Positions 7,052 to 12,082 of a stretch of DNA of 12,082 bases are shown in pieces; the first letter of the stretch is position 1, and each line of letters starts with the position of its first letter. Source of the DNA: JBHIKY01 sp042139015 (lineage in GTDB: Bacteria; Bacillota; Bacilli; Bacillales; Marinococcaceae); the NCBI RefSeq assembly GCF_042139015.1, contig NZ_JBHIKY010000044.1, forward strand, positions 1 through 12,082, given 5' to 3'. A program made the position numbers and the translations under genes. Under the pieces are notes generated by a model. The model was not told the origin of the DNA. It worked only from the letters and a program-made list of their open reading frames with translations, and made no database searches.

Positions 7052-7357
7052 TTACGTATGATGAATTACTGCAAAGGAACGGAGTTCATTCCCGGAAGAA
7101 GGGCTTTTTTCTTTTGATTCACGTTTTTCCTGGTGTGCTTTTTTGAAAGCGTCACTATGCAGCCAATCTTCATAATGCTCTTTTGACTCCCATTTTGTGA
7201 AAACTACCAGTTTTTCTGACTCGCCTTCTTGTTCAAGAAACATAAAATCAAGACATCCCGGAACTTTTGTCATATTTTCAGCGCTTTTTCCAAACCTTTG
7301 TTTCATACCGCCTTTTGCCTGCTCTGGTACTTCTAATTCGTTCATAACAACGTACAT
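7052..7357 (-). CDS. IsdG/HmoA-like heme-degrading monooxygenase (ABM domain)
   Basis: A protein of 101 residues with the antibiotic-biosynthesis-monooxygenase ferredoxin-like fold. Enzymes of this family open heme to release iron, or oxidise other small substrates. The IsdG triad Asn-Trp-His is present at the expected spacing: N6, W65 and H75, inside MNELEV and DWLHSDAFKKAH. The C-terminal extension with GNEL..F.VIH recalls B. subtilis HmoA, more than the shorter IsdG. I chose ATG at 7357, since AAGGTGG lies 7 nt before it; a 14-codon longer reading from 7399 has no SD, and a candidate -10 (TATACT, 7408-7403) would leave that start almost at the transcription start. No iron-uptake genes or Fur box are evident nearby, so the heme role is by family only. 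Confidence 0.82.
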   Translation of the reverse strand: MYVVMNELEVPEQAKGGMKQRFGKSAENMTKVPGCLDFMFLEQEGESEKLVVFTKWESKEHYEDWLHSDAFKKAHQEKRESKEKSPSSGNELRSFAVIHHT

Positions 7358-7442
7358 GCCCATCCCACCTTCATAAATTGGTCCAAAAGTTTCCACCATT
7401 CAAGTATATCAAGCCCTGCTTTCTTTAACCACTAACAAAACA

Positions 7443-7471
7443 TTCACAGGTCACAAAAAATAGGATATAAT
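7443..7471 (+). promoter_or_regulatory. SigA-type promoter of the 29-aa peptide gene
   Basis: TTCACA (7443-7448) and a perfect TATAAT (7466-7471) are separated by exactly 17 nt, matching the vegetative consensus at 11 of 12 positions. It lies 43 nt upstream of the small ORF. This is the best promoter by sequence in the window. Confidence 0.8.
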
Positions 7472-7514
7472 AAAGTTTAAAGGGAAAGTATAGTATTTAA
7501 AGGAGGATGTACAT

Positions 7515-7604
7515 ATGAAACTCGTGCTGCTTCTCGGCATAAGTGTCGCATTTATTATTTCCATTCTTACGGCAGGATTTGAAGACAAGCCGCATAAGCA
7601 CTAA
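7515..7604 (+). CDS. Small single-pass membrane peptide, 29 aa
   Basis: An ORF of 29 codons encodes a peptide starting MKLVLLLGISVAF and ending in a polar tail FEDKPHKH. Residues about 2-20 are a continuous hydrophobic stretch, enough for one membrane span, with the charged tail probably outside it. Support for it being a real gene is strong for its size: a perfect AGGAGG (7501-7506) 8 nt before the ATG, a near-consensus SigA promoter upstream, and an intrinsic terminator 11 nt after the stop. An earlier ATG (7507) inside the SD region reads only three codons. I do not recognise the family. It is alone on the plus strand between two minus-strand genes. Possible roles such as an accessory subunit of a membrane complex or a small regulator are guesses. 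Confidence 0.78.
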   Translation: MKLVLLLGISVAFIISILTAGFEDKPHKH

Positions 7605-7615
7605 AATTTTGTTTT

Positions 7616-7642
7616 TCAGGCCGATCTATAAGCTCGGCCTGA
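7616..7642 (+). terminator. Intrinsic terminator of the small peptide gene
   Basis: TCAGGCCGA (7616-7624) pairs exactly with TCGGCCTGA (7634-7642) around a 9-nt loop, followed on the plus strand by TTTCTTATTTT. It ends right at the stop of the convergent trmL gene. On the minus strand the hairpin is followed by A-rich sequence rather than T, so it is less suited to terminating trmL. Confidence 0.88.
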
Positions 7643-7646
7643 TTTC

Positions 7647-8120
7647 TTATTTTAAGCCCGGAAACGACTGCTGGCGGAGTGCCTCATAAAGAATGATTGC
7701 AGCTGTATTCGAAAGATTCAAAGACCGGATCTGGTCATTTTGAGGTATTCGAAGGCACCATTCTTCATTCTTATCAGTTATCGATTCAGGGATTCCTGTG
7801 GTTTCACGTCCAAACACAAAAAAATAATCCTCTGCAGGATTGCTGTAATCAAAGTCTGAATACATCCGTTTACCTATGGTTTCTATATAATAAAAATTAC
7901 CATTCGGCTGTTTCTCTAATAGTTCCTCAAATGAGTCATAATAAAAAATGTGCACGTGTGGCCAATAGTCACAGCCCGCCCTTTTCAGCATTCGATCATC
8001 TGTGGAGAACCCCAGCGGCCGGATTAAGTGAAGCCCTGCTCCAGTTCCAGCACATGTCCTAGCAATATTTCCAGTATTTGCCGGGATTTCCGGCTGATAT
8101 AAAACAATATGAATTCCCAT
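7647..8120 (-). CDS. trmL: tRNA (cytidine/uridine-2'-O)-methyltransferase TrmL (CspR, SPOUT family)
   Basis: A protein of 157 residues of the SPOUT methyltransferase family that methylates the ribose of nucleotide 34 in tRNA-Leu isoacceptors using S-adenosylmethionine. Visible motifs are IPANTGNIARTCAGTG at 12-27, FVFGRETTGIP at 101-111, and the trefoil-knot segment RIPQ.. with RSLNLSNTAAIILYEALRQ (132-150). Length equals that of TrmL/CspR. The start is ATG at 8120, with AGAGGTG 5 nt upstream; a 20-codon longer reading begins upstream of the predicted promoter and is rejected. In B. subtilis cspR likewise follows yhbB. With queG in the same block, it puts two wobble-position modification enzymes together. 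Confidence 0.94.
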   Translation of the reverse strand: MGIHIVLYQPEIPANTGNIARTCAGTGAGLHLIRPLGFSTDDRMLKRAGCDYWPHVHIFYYDSFEELLEKQPNGNFYYIETIGKRMYSDFDYSNPAEDYFFVFGRETTGIPESITDKNEEWCLRIPQNDQIRSLNLSNTAAIILYEALRQQSFPGLK

Positions 8121-8159
8121 GTTTACACCTCTTTTGACATCCTGCATCCAAACAACGCA

Positions 8160-8168
8160 ATTATACCA
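8160..8168 (-). promoter_or_regulatory. Extended -10 promoter candidate for trmL
   Basis: On the minus strand TGG-TATAAT (8168-8160) is an extended -10 element (TGnTATAAT), 39 nt before the trmL start; no good -35 is seen, which is usual for extended -10 promoters. It lies between the yhbB-like gene and trmL, so trmL may be transcribed on its own as well as by readthrough. Confidence 0.5.
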
Positions 8169-8185
8169 CATCATCCACATCGATC

Positions 8186-9049
8186 TTATTGAATATGAAA
8201 AAATTTATATTTAATCTTCGGTGTCCAGGCAGTAGAGTCTTCATAACTCCAATAACGATGCCTGCTGTTGGTAGTTTGGGCATTCACCAGCGGTTCTCCA
8301 TTTGCATCAAACGAAGTAACAATCGTACTGTGCTGCCACCTGCCATCTCCATCAAAATCATAACAAATCACATCACCAATCTCGAGATCTTTTGCTTCCA
8401 TTCTTTCTGTACCGGCAAGGCCGCTTTTAGAACTGCTTAAAAACCACCTGAATGAATGTGCTACTGACCAACTGTAACTCCAATCTTTTCCATTGTACCA
8501 CCAGCCTTTTTCCCGTGCAGGCATTCCCCGCATTGGTGCACCGCCGGCCCTCATGCACTGTGAAATAAAGTTCGTACAATTATCTTTGAATTGGTGATAG
8601 GATGGATTGTAATTATTCCACCAGTTTTCTGCATATTGAACTGCGGATCTGCGATCATAAGAATATTTTCTCTTAGAATTTATGGTTTCCGTAAAGTTTA
8701 TCGACTTCTCCCTTATCACTTCTCTCGGTGATTCCTCACGCTCTTCTTTAATAATTCCGTTATTTAAGATTAAAATTTTATTTTTCACTTTTTCTTCCAT
8801 ATATAATTTATCTCTAATATTTACATACTTAGTCTCGTGCACACGGCAGCCAAGCTGGCCTTCATCACTAATCTGTAAATAACTGAAAGGAAGGACATGA
8901 TATTGTGACTTTACAATTACGGCATTTCTGCGCTGAAGCATTTCTTGAGTTCGCTGAGCTGCCTTCCGCTGATGTGAACTCATATATCCGTTGGTTAAAC
9001 GGTTTTGAAGTTTCATTTGGAAATACTTCTTAAGCTGCTGATTTGTCAT
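8186..9049 (-). CDS. yhbB: YhbB-like putative amidase-domain protein (Amidase_6)
   Basis: A protein of 287 residues. The C-terminal half (about 133-283) matches the 'putative amidase domain' found in many Bacillus proteins: YDRRSAVQYAENWW (131-144), then DNCTNFISQCMRAGG (156-170) with the likely nucleophile Cys158, WQHSTIV with His240 (238-244), and NAQTTNSRHRYWSY (256-269) with a polar third residue. This C-H-N layout is that of papain-like NlpC/CHAP-type amidases. The N-terminal half is basic and lacks any signal peptide or membrane span, so the protein would stay in the cytosol, or be made in the mother cell; substrate unknown. Synteny with queG and trmL supports yhbB. ATG at 9049 is preceded by GGAGGGGG, which lies in a hairpin with the region upstream. 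Confidence 0.82.
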   Translation of the reverse strand: MTNQQLKKYFQMKLQNRLTNGYMSSHQRKAAQRTQEMLQRRNAVIVKSQYHVLPFSYLQISDEGQLGCRVHETKYVNIRDKLYMEEKVKNKILILNNGIIKEEREESPREVIREKSINFTETINSKRKYSYDRRSAVQYAENWWNNYNPSYHQFKDNCTNFISQCMRAGGAPMRGMPAREKGWWYNGKDWSYSWSVAHSFRWFLSSSKSGLAGTERMEAKDLEIGDVICYDFDGDGRWQHSTIVTSFDANGEPLVNAQTTNSRHRYWSYEDSTAWTPKIKYKFFHIQ

Positions 9050-9056
9050 TTAGAAA

Positions 9057-9092
9057 GCCCCCTCCGATTCATATGTATGAAACAAAGGGGGC
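9057..9092 (-). promoter_or_regulatory. Hairpin burying the yhbB Shine-Dalgarno; also a plus-strand terminator shape
   Basis: GCCCCCT (9057-9063) pairs with AGGGGGC (9086-9092), and the loop holds a second perfect inverted repeat TTCATA/TATGAA (9068-9073, 9076-9081). In the minus-strand mRNA the 3' arm of the outer stem carries GGGGG of the yhbB SD, 7-14 nt before its ATG, so folding should block ribosome access. Read on the plus strand the hairpin is followed by ATTTCTTTTTTT. It could thus be the ogt terminator, an attenuator, or both. Confidence 0.65.
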
Positions 9093-9113
9093 GTACATTT
9101 CTTTTTTTGGTGA

Positions 9114-9647
9114 TTATAAGGAAGACACCTTTTTAGAATCTGCTTCCAGCTTAAGCAGGAATTCTTTCTTATCAAGGCCGCCGCCGTAACCAACCATAGA
9201 ACCATTGCTTCCGATAACACGGTGGCACGGAAAAATAATGGGCAAAGGGTTTTTATTATTCGCAGCTCCTACGGCCCGGACCGCTTTCGGAGCCCCGATT
9301 CGCTCAGCGACCACTTTATAAGGGCATGTTTCTCCGTAGGGAATGCTTGCCAGCTCCTTCCATACAAGTCGTTGAAATGTTGTTCCGTAAACATCAAGAT
9401 CCAAATCGAAGCTGTGTCTGTTCCTATGAAAGTATTCGTCTAGCTGCTGAACAGTATTTGAAAAAGACCGGCTGCATTCTACAAGTTCACTGCCAATGCT
9501 TCTTCTATTCATCCATGCCTTTATTCCGGGATATGTCTGAGAGGCTTTTCCAAATTGAATAGAGCACAAGCCGTTTGAGGTGGCTGCAAGTGTTAACGGA
9601 CCAAGTTCACTTGAATATTCCGTAAAATACACTTTTCGTGCTGCCAT
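9114..9647 (-). CDS. ogt: Methylated-DNA--protein-cysteine S-methyltransferase (Ogt)
   Basis: A protein of 177 residues that repairs O6-alkylguanine in DNA by transferring the alkyl group to its own cysteine, once per molecule. The signature PCHRVIG is at 140-146, with acceptor Cys141. Upstream stand the helix-turn-helix and arginine-finger segment KAVRAVGAANNKNP (121-134, Arg124), and downstream GYGGGLDKKEFLLKLE (153-168). The chosen ATG (9647) has GGAAGGAG 5 nt upstream; an in-frame extension of 38 codons lacks an SD and runs almost to the queG stop, and its N-terminus is not family-like. It sits between queG and the yhbB-like gene, a position not occupied in B. subtilis, so it is likely to have been inserted into the block, perhaps sharing the queG transcript. 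Confidence 0.95.
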   Translation of the reverse strand: MAARKVYFTEYSSELGPLTLAATSNGLCSIQFGKASQTYPGIKAWMNRRSIGSELVECSRSFSNTVQQLDEYFHRNRHSFDLDLDVYGTTFQRLVWKELASIPYGETCPYKVVAERIGAPKAVRAVGAANNKNPLPIIFPCHRVIGSNGSMVGYGGGLDKKEFLLKLEADSKKVSSL

Positions 9648-9764
9648 GCGGACTCCTTCCTTTCTATACATGTATCCTATTAAGAGCTGTTTAGTTGGGT
9701 TTCTAGATGCAGTGCTCGGTTGCTTGTCCCTCATTTTACAAAAGGGCACCGTCATATTCAAAGG

Positions 9765-10916
9765 TTATTTTTGATAACTGTTATTTTTTAAAATTGCATG
9801 ACCAATTTCGTTATTGACCTCTTTATCTATCTCCAAATTTCTTGCTTCCTGTAATAAATGAATAGCATTATTCGTAGCTATTTCACCGAGAGACCATGCA
9901 GCTGTCCCCCGTATAACCGGTCTCGGATCATTGAAAAGAAGCTCTCCCAGAGTATCCACTGAAGCTTCTTCTTTATAATTACCAAGTGCAATTACTGCAT
10001 TCCGCTGAATTGGCTTTTTACCGCGCCACGAACCAGCCATGCTTCCATAGGTGGAACGAAATGTTTTATTGCTCATCTTCAGCAGAGATAGTAATTGGGG
10101 CTTCACTCGTTCAGGATCGGGTTCAAATTCCGGATTGGAATGTATGTCGACCCCTTTGTTTTCAGGGCAGACCTGCTGGCACGTATCGCAGCCATAGAGC
10201 CTGTTACCGATTTTTTTGCGGTAACGCTCCGGAAGCATATCCTTCGTCTGGGTCAAATAAGCGATGCATTTACCTGAATCGAGCTGGCCGCCTTGAACCA
10301 ATGCGCCGGTTGGACAGGCATCCACACATTTATTACAAGTCCCACACTGATCCGTCAAAGGTTGATCCGGCTCAAGGCTCAAGGTCGTAATGAGATCTCC
10401 TAAATAGACATAAGATCCGAATTCGGGAGTGATGATGGCACAGTTTTTTCCACTCCAGCCAATTCCTGCACGTTCTGCTACCGCCCGATCAGAAAGTTCC
10501 CCAGTATCAACCATTGACAATGCTTTTGAGTCAGGACATATTTCCACTATGAATTGTTCGAGTTTATTCAACTTTTCCCGGAGTACATAATGATAGTCCT
10601 CCCCCCAGGATGCTCTGCAAAACAATCCCCTTCGTTCTCCTTTTACATTTTTTGGCGCATTCTTCAACTTCGAAGGGTGTGCCAAAGCAATGGAAATAAT
10701 GGTCTTTGCTTCCGGCAGCAAAGCCTGTGGATAGGTTCTTTTTTCAATATCCGGTTCTTCAAAACCGGACTGATAATTTAAGTGCTGCTGTTTTATAAGG
10801 CGGTCCTTCAGCGTTAAAAATGGATCTGCTGAAGCAAAACCAATTTTATCTATCCCTATTTCTTTACTATATTGAATAATTCTATCTTTCATTTCATGAA
10901 TTGTCGGTGCAGACAT
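9765..10916 (-). CDS. queG: Epoxyqueuosine reductase QueG
   Basis: A protein of 383 residues that catalyses the last step of queuosine synthesis at tRNA position 34, reducing epoxyqueuosine to queuosine with cobalamin and two 4Fe-4S clusters. Residues 133-157 (…SMVDTGELSDRAVAERAGIGW…) carry the family's catalytic Asp at 137. Cluster cysteines are at 191, 194, 197 and 201 (CGTCNKCVDACP) and 217, 243, 246 and 250 (GCDTCQQVCPENK). The C-terminal part (about 285-383) is HEAT-like with RGTAAWSLGEIA, as in Bacillus QueG. The start ATG at 10916 has GGGAGGTGG 5 nt before it; a TTG five codons earlier overlaps the SD and is rejected. It is the first gene of the minus-strand block and divergent from the B3/B4-domain gene. 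Confidence 0.96.
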   Translation of the reverse strand: MSAPTIHEMKDRIIQYSKEIGIDKIGFASADPFLTLKDRLIKQQHLNYQSGFEEPDIEKRTYPQALLPEAKTIISIALAHPSKLKNAPKNVKGERRGLFCRASWGEDYHYVLREKLNKLEQFIVEICPDSKALSMVDTGELSDRAVAERAGIGWSGKNCAIITPEFGSYVYLGDLITTLSLEPDQPLTDQCGTCNKCVDACPTGALVQGGQLDSGKCIAYLTQTKDMLPERYRKKIGNRLYGCDTCQQVCPENKGVDIHSNPEFEPDPERVKPQLLSLLKMSNKTFRSTYGSMAGSWRGKKPIQRNAVIALGNYKEEASVDTLGELLFNDPRPVIRGTAAWSLGEIATNNAIHLLQEARNLEIDKEVNNEIGHAILKNNSYQK

Positions 10917-10973
10917 TTGACCACCTCCCAATGCTTTGCTTCAGCGACTCCTCCCTTCATATGGTAAAATGCA

Positions 10974-10979
10974 TATAAT
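10974..10979 (+). promoter_or_regulatory. -10 element for the B3/B4-domain gene
   Basis: A perfect TATAAT lies 22 nt upstream of the ATG at 11002. No convincing -35 is found 16-18 nt upstream, so activator help or weak constitutive use is possible. The interval also contains the small inverted repeat ATATG-N8-CATAT (10959-10963, 10972-10976), which overlaps the -10 and could be an operator, though it is short. Confidence 0.4.
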
Positions 10980-11001
10980 AAAAAATAAAGGAGCCTGAAG
11001 C

Positions 11002-11706
11002 ATGCTGCCAATTTCAATTAACGAAGAAATATTTTTAAGTACACCTCAATTCAAATGCGGATTTATTTATTATCATGATATTGTTGTAGATGAATCACCA
11101 AACATGCTGAAAGGCAGGCTCGATTTTTTTCAAGAAAAAATCCGTGCAGACCTGCTAGAAAAATCTTACAGTGAGTTCGAAGGTCTTAACGAATGGCGGA
11201 AGATATTTAAACAGCTGGGAATAGATCCGCAACGATATCGCCCTTCCCATGAATCACTTTTTCGAAGAATCGGAAAAGGAACTGACCTTCCATTTGTTCA
11301 TTCAGCCGTTGATTTAAATAACTTCTTCTCCCTGCAATACGAAATCCCTATCGGCATCTATGATATTTCTGCCTTACGTGATTATATCAAAATTTCTATT
11401 GGAACTGAAACCGATGAATATGAAGGGTTGAACGGAAGAAAGAATCGAATGAGAGGAAAACTGCTGGCAGCTGATGGAAACGGTGCATTCGGAAGCCCGA
11501 TTGTTGATTCGATTAGAACAAAAACCGATAAATCCACTACAGAGGCAGTCCAAATTTTCTTTTTAAGACCATCGATGTCTGTTGGGGAAGCAGAAGAGCT
11601 GCTGCAGGCAGCGGCAAAGATGTTTTTTCAGCTCCATAGCGGAAATTCAGAAATAAAACTGCTGCACCGGCAGAAGCCAGAAGCTGAACTCAGCCTCAAC
11701 AGATGA
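11002..11706 (+). CDS. Stand-alone B3/B4 (tRNA-editing-like) domain protein
   Basis: A protein of 234 residues. Most of its length matches the B3/B4 domain of the phenylalanyl-tRNA synthetase beta subunit, which in the synthetase clears Tyr mischarged on tRNA-Phe. Typical blocks are YRPSHESLFRRIGKGTDLP at 79-97, AVDLNNFFSLQYEIPIGIYD at 102-121, EYEGLNGRKNRM at 139-150, and FGSPIVDSIRTKT at 163-175 followed by the FFLRPSMS strand. Free-standing copies are widespread in Bacilli; whether they edit tRNA or bind something else is not established. The start has AGGAG 8 nt upstream. It is divergent from queG, another tRNA-related gene, but a functional link is only inference. No signal peptide or membrane segment. 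Confidence 0.85.
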   Translation: MLPISINEEIFLSTPQFKCGFIYYHDIVVDESPNMLKGRLDFFQEKIRADLLEKSYSEFEGLNEWRKIFKQLGIDPQRYRPSHESLFRRIGKGTDLPFVHSAVDLNNFFSLQYEIPIGIYDISALRDYIKISIGTETDEYEGLNGRKNRMRGKLLAADGNGAFGSPIVDSIRTKTDKSTTEAVQIFFLRPSMSVGEAEELLQAAAKMFFQLHSGNSEIKLLHRQKPEAELSLNR

Positions 11707-11763
11707 AGGAAGCTTTTCTCATTCTGTGTTATAGCTTAAAATCCTGGTTCTAAGTCAATTGTT

Positions 11764-11790
11764 GGGGTGGAGGCCGTCAGGCCCCGCCCC
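11764..11790. terminator. GC-rich hairpin between the B3/B4 gene and the transposase
   Basis: The left arm (11764-11775) and right arm (11780-11790) pair over 11 bp with one bulged A (11771) and one G-T pair around the tetraloop GTCA. It starts only 2 nt after the transposase stop. Neither strand has a long T-tract directly after it (plus strand: TTTATCC), so it is either a weak terminator or a hairpin of the IS end that blocks readthrough. Confidence 0.55.
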
Positions 11791-11791
11791 T

Positions 11792-12082
11792 TTATCCTAC
11801 TTGAATGTTCTGATTTTTCGTCTGATGATGTAGTAGAATTTTGCTCCTTAGTCGATCATATCGTCGGAATCCAAAAGCATTCCGTTTTATCACCTTGGTC
11901 TGGTTATTCAGTCCTTCGATGGGACCGTTGGTATAACCGAATGTAAAACTGTTGAGAATTTCGGTCTGCCAATTTTTCAGAGTCTGTACGGCCTTGTTTA
12001 ATGCGGGAAGTCCAGCGTCCTCAACATCTTGATAAAAAGCATATAATTCTTCTTTGATGCTATTTTCTGGATGATAAGTTTC
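11792..12082 (-). CDS. ISL3-family transposase, C-terminal 96 residues (partial)
   Basis: The minus-strand frame is open from the window edge to the stop at 11794-11792. It contains the strongly conserved C-terminal block of ISL3 transposases, YTNGPIEGLNNQTKVIKRN (residues 50-68 of the visible part), with the DDE-domain glutamate in PIEG, followed by AFGFRRYDRLRSKILLH. The visible part shows no frameshift or stop, but whether the full gene is intact cannot be judged, since the N-terminus is outside the window. Confidence 0.92.
   Translation of the reverse strand, partial: ETYHPENSIKEELYAFYQDVEDAGLPALNKAVQTLKNWQTEILNSFTFGYTNGPIEGLNNQTKVIKRNAFGFRRYDRLRSKILLHHQTKNQNIQVG

Larger units (their letters stand above)
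11746..12082 (-). mobile_element. ISL3-family insertion sequence, 3' part only (runs off the window)
   Basis: The transposase C-terminus, followed by a GC-rich hairpin and then a sequence ending at GGTTCTAAGTCAATTGTTGG (plus strand 11746-11765), which looks like a terminal inverted repeat; ISL3-family ends commonly begin with GG. If 11746 is the true end, an 8-bp target duplication would include AAAATCCT (11738-11745). The other end lies beyond the window. The insertion sits about 40 bp after the B3/B4 gene stop, so it does not break a gene. Confidence 0.7.

Noticed and set aside
7358..7399. Longer N-terminus of the monooxygenase from 7399
   Set aside because: No SD in front, it would start at about the predicted transcription start, and the IsdG-type Asn is at position 6 only with the later ATG.
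7697..8062. 121-aa plus-strand ORF inside trmL
   Set aside because: Antisense shadow of a complete SPOUT methyltransferase gene; no SD or domain.
8121..8180. Longer N-terminus of trmL from 8180
   Set aside because: The extra 20 residues are not family-like (Trp/Met-rich), include the extended -10 promoter, and the ATG at 8120 has the proper SD.
9648..9761. Longer N-terminus of ogt from 9761
   Set aside because: The extension has no SD, begins at the queG stop and departs from Ogt proteins; ATG at 9647 has a GGAAGGAG SD.
9986..10390. 134-aa plus-strand ORF inside queG
   Set aside because: It is fully antisense to a gene with all QueG cluster motifs, and has no SD or recognisable domain.
1..12082. 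CRISPR array, tRNA or rRNA genes, phage genes, toxin-antitoxin pairs or defence system
   Set aside because: No regularly spaced repeats, no tRNA-like cloverleaf or rRNA sequence, and no protein in the window has a domain typical of such systems.

Overview
The window looks like a low-GC Gram-positive, spore-forming Bacillaceae chromosome. The evidence is the sporulation-associated pair prkA/yhbH, purine-rich Shine-Dalgarno sequences (AGGAGG, GGGAGG) before nearly every gene, a short type-I signal peptidase of the Bacillus Sip type, and a gene order recalling the yhbA(queG)-yhbB-cspR(trmL)-...-prkA-yhbH block of Bacillus subtilis. Genus and species cannot be fixed from the sequence alone.

Layout. 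Positions 1-270 hold no recognisable gene: a hairpin-rich stretch (1-168) that may be the end of an insertion sequence, then the yhbH terminator. From about 270 to 4413 the minus strand carries prkA (AAA+ serine kinase/ATPase), a type I signal peptidase and yhbH (VWA-like sporulation protein). Hairpins follow prkA and the peptidase. Just upstream of yhbH lies a small, apparently frameshifted membrane-protein ORF. Divergent from prkA is a class A penicillin-binding protein (4567-6426, +), which converges on a DUF5366/YufK-like membrane protein (6436-6993, -). An IsdG/HmoA-like heme monooxygenase (-) follows, then an isolated 29-residue single-pass membrane peptide on the plus strand with its own promoter and terminator.

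The second block (7647-10916, -) is queG, ogt, a yhbB-type amidase-domain protein and trmL. It joins two tRNA wobble-position modification enzymes, QueG for queuosine and TrmL for 2'-O-methylation of nucleotide 34, with an O6-alkylguanine repair protein inserted between queG and yhbB. The Shine-Dalgarno of the yhbB-like gene is buried in a strong hairpin. Divergent from queG is a stand-alone B3/B4-domain protein related to the editing module of phenylalanyl-tRNA synthetase beta (11002-11706, +). The window ends inside an ISL3-family transposase (11792->12082, -) with a GC-rich hairpin and a probable IS end beside it.

Most of the window is ordinary core Bacillaceae gene content. The items most worth a second look are the frameshifted ORF with a U-UUA-AAA heptamer that overlaps the yhbH start, the yhbB SD-sequestering hairpin, the 29-aa peptide gene, and the two possible IS ends at the window edges. 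I saw no defence island, CRISPR array, tRNA or rRNA gene.
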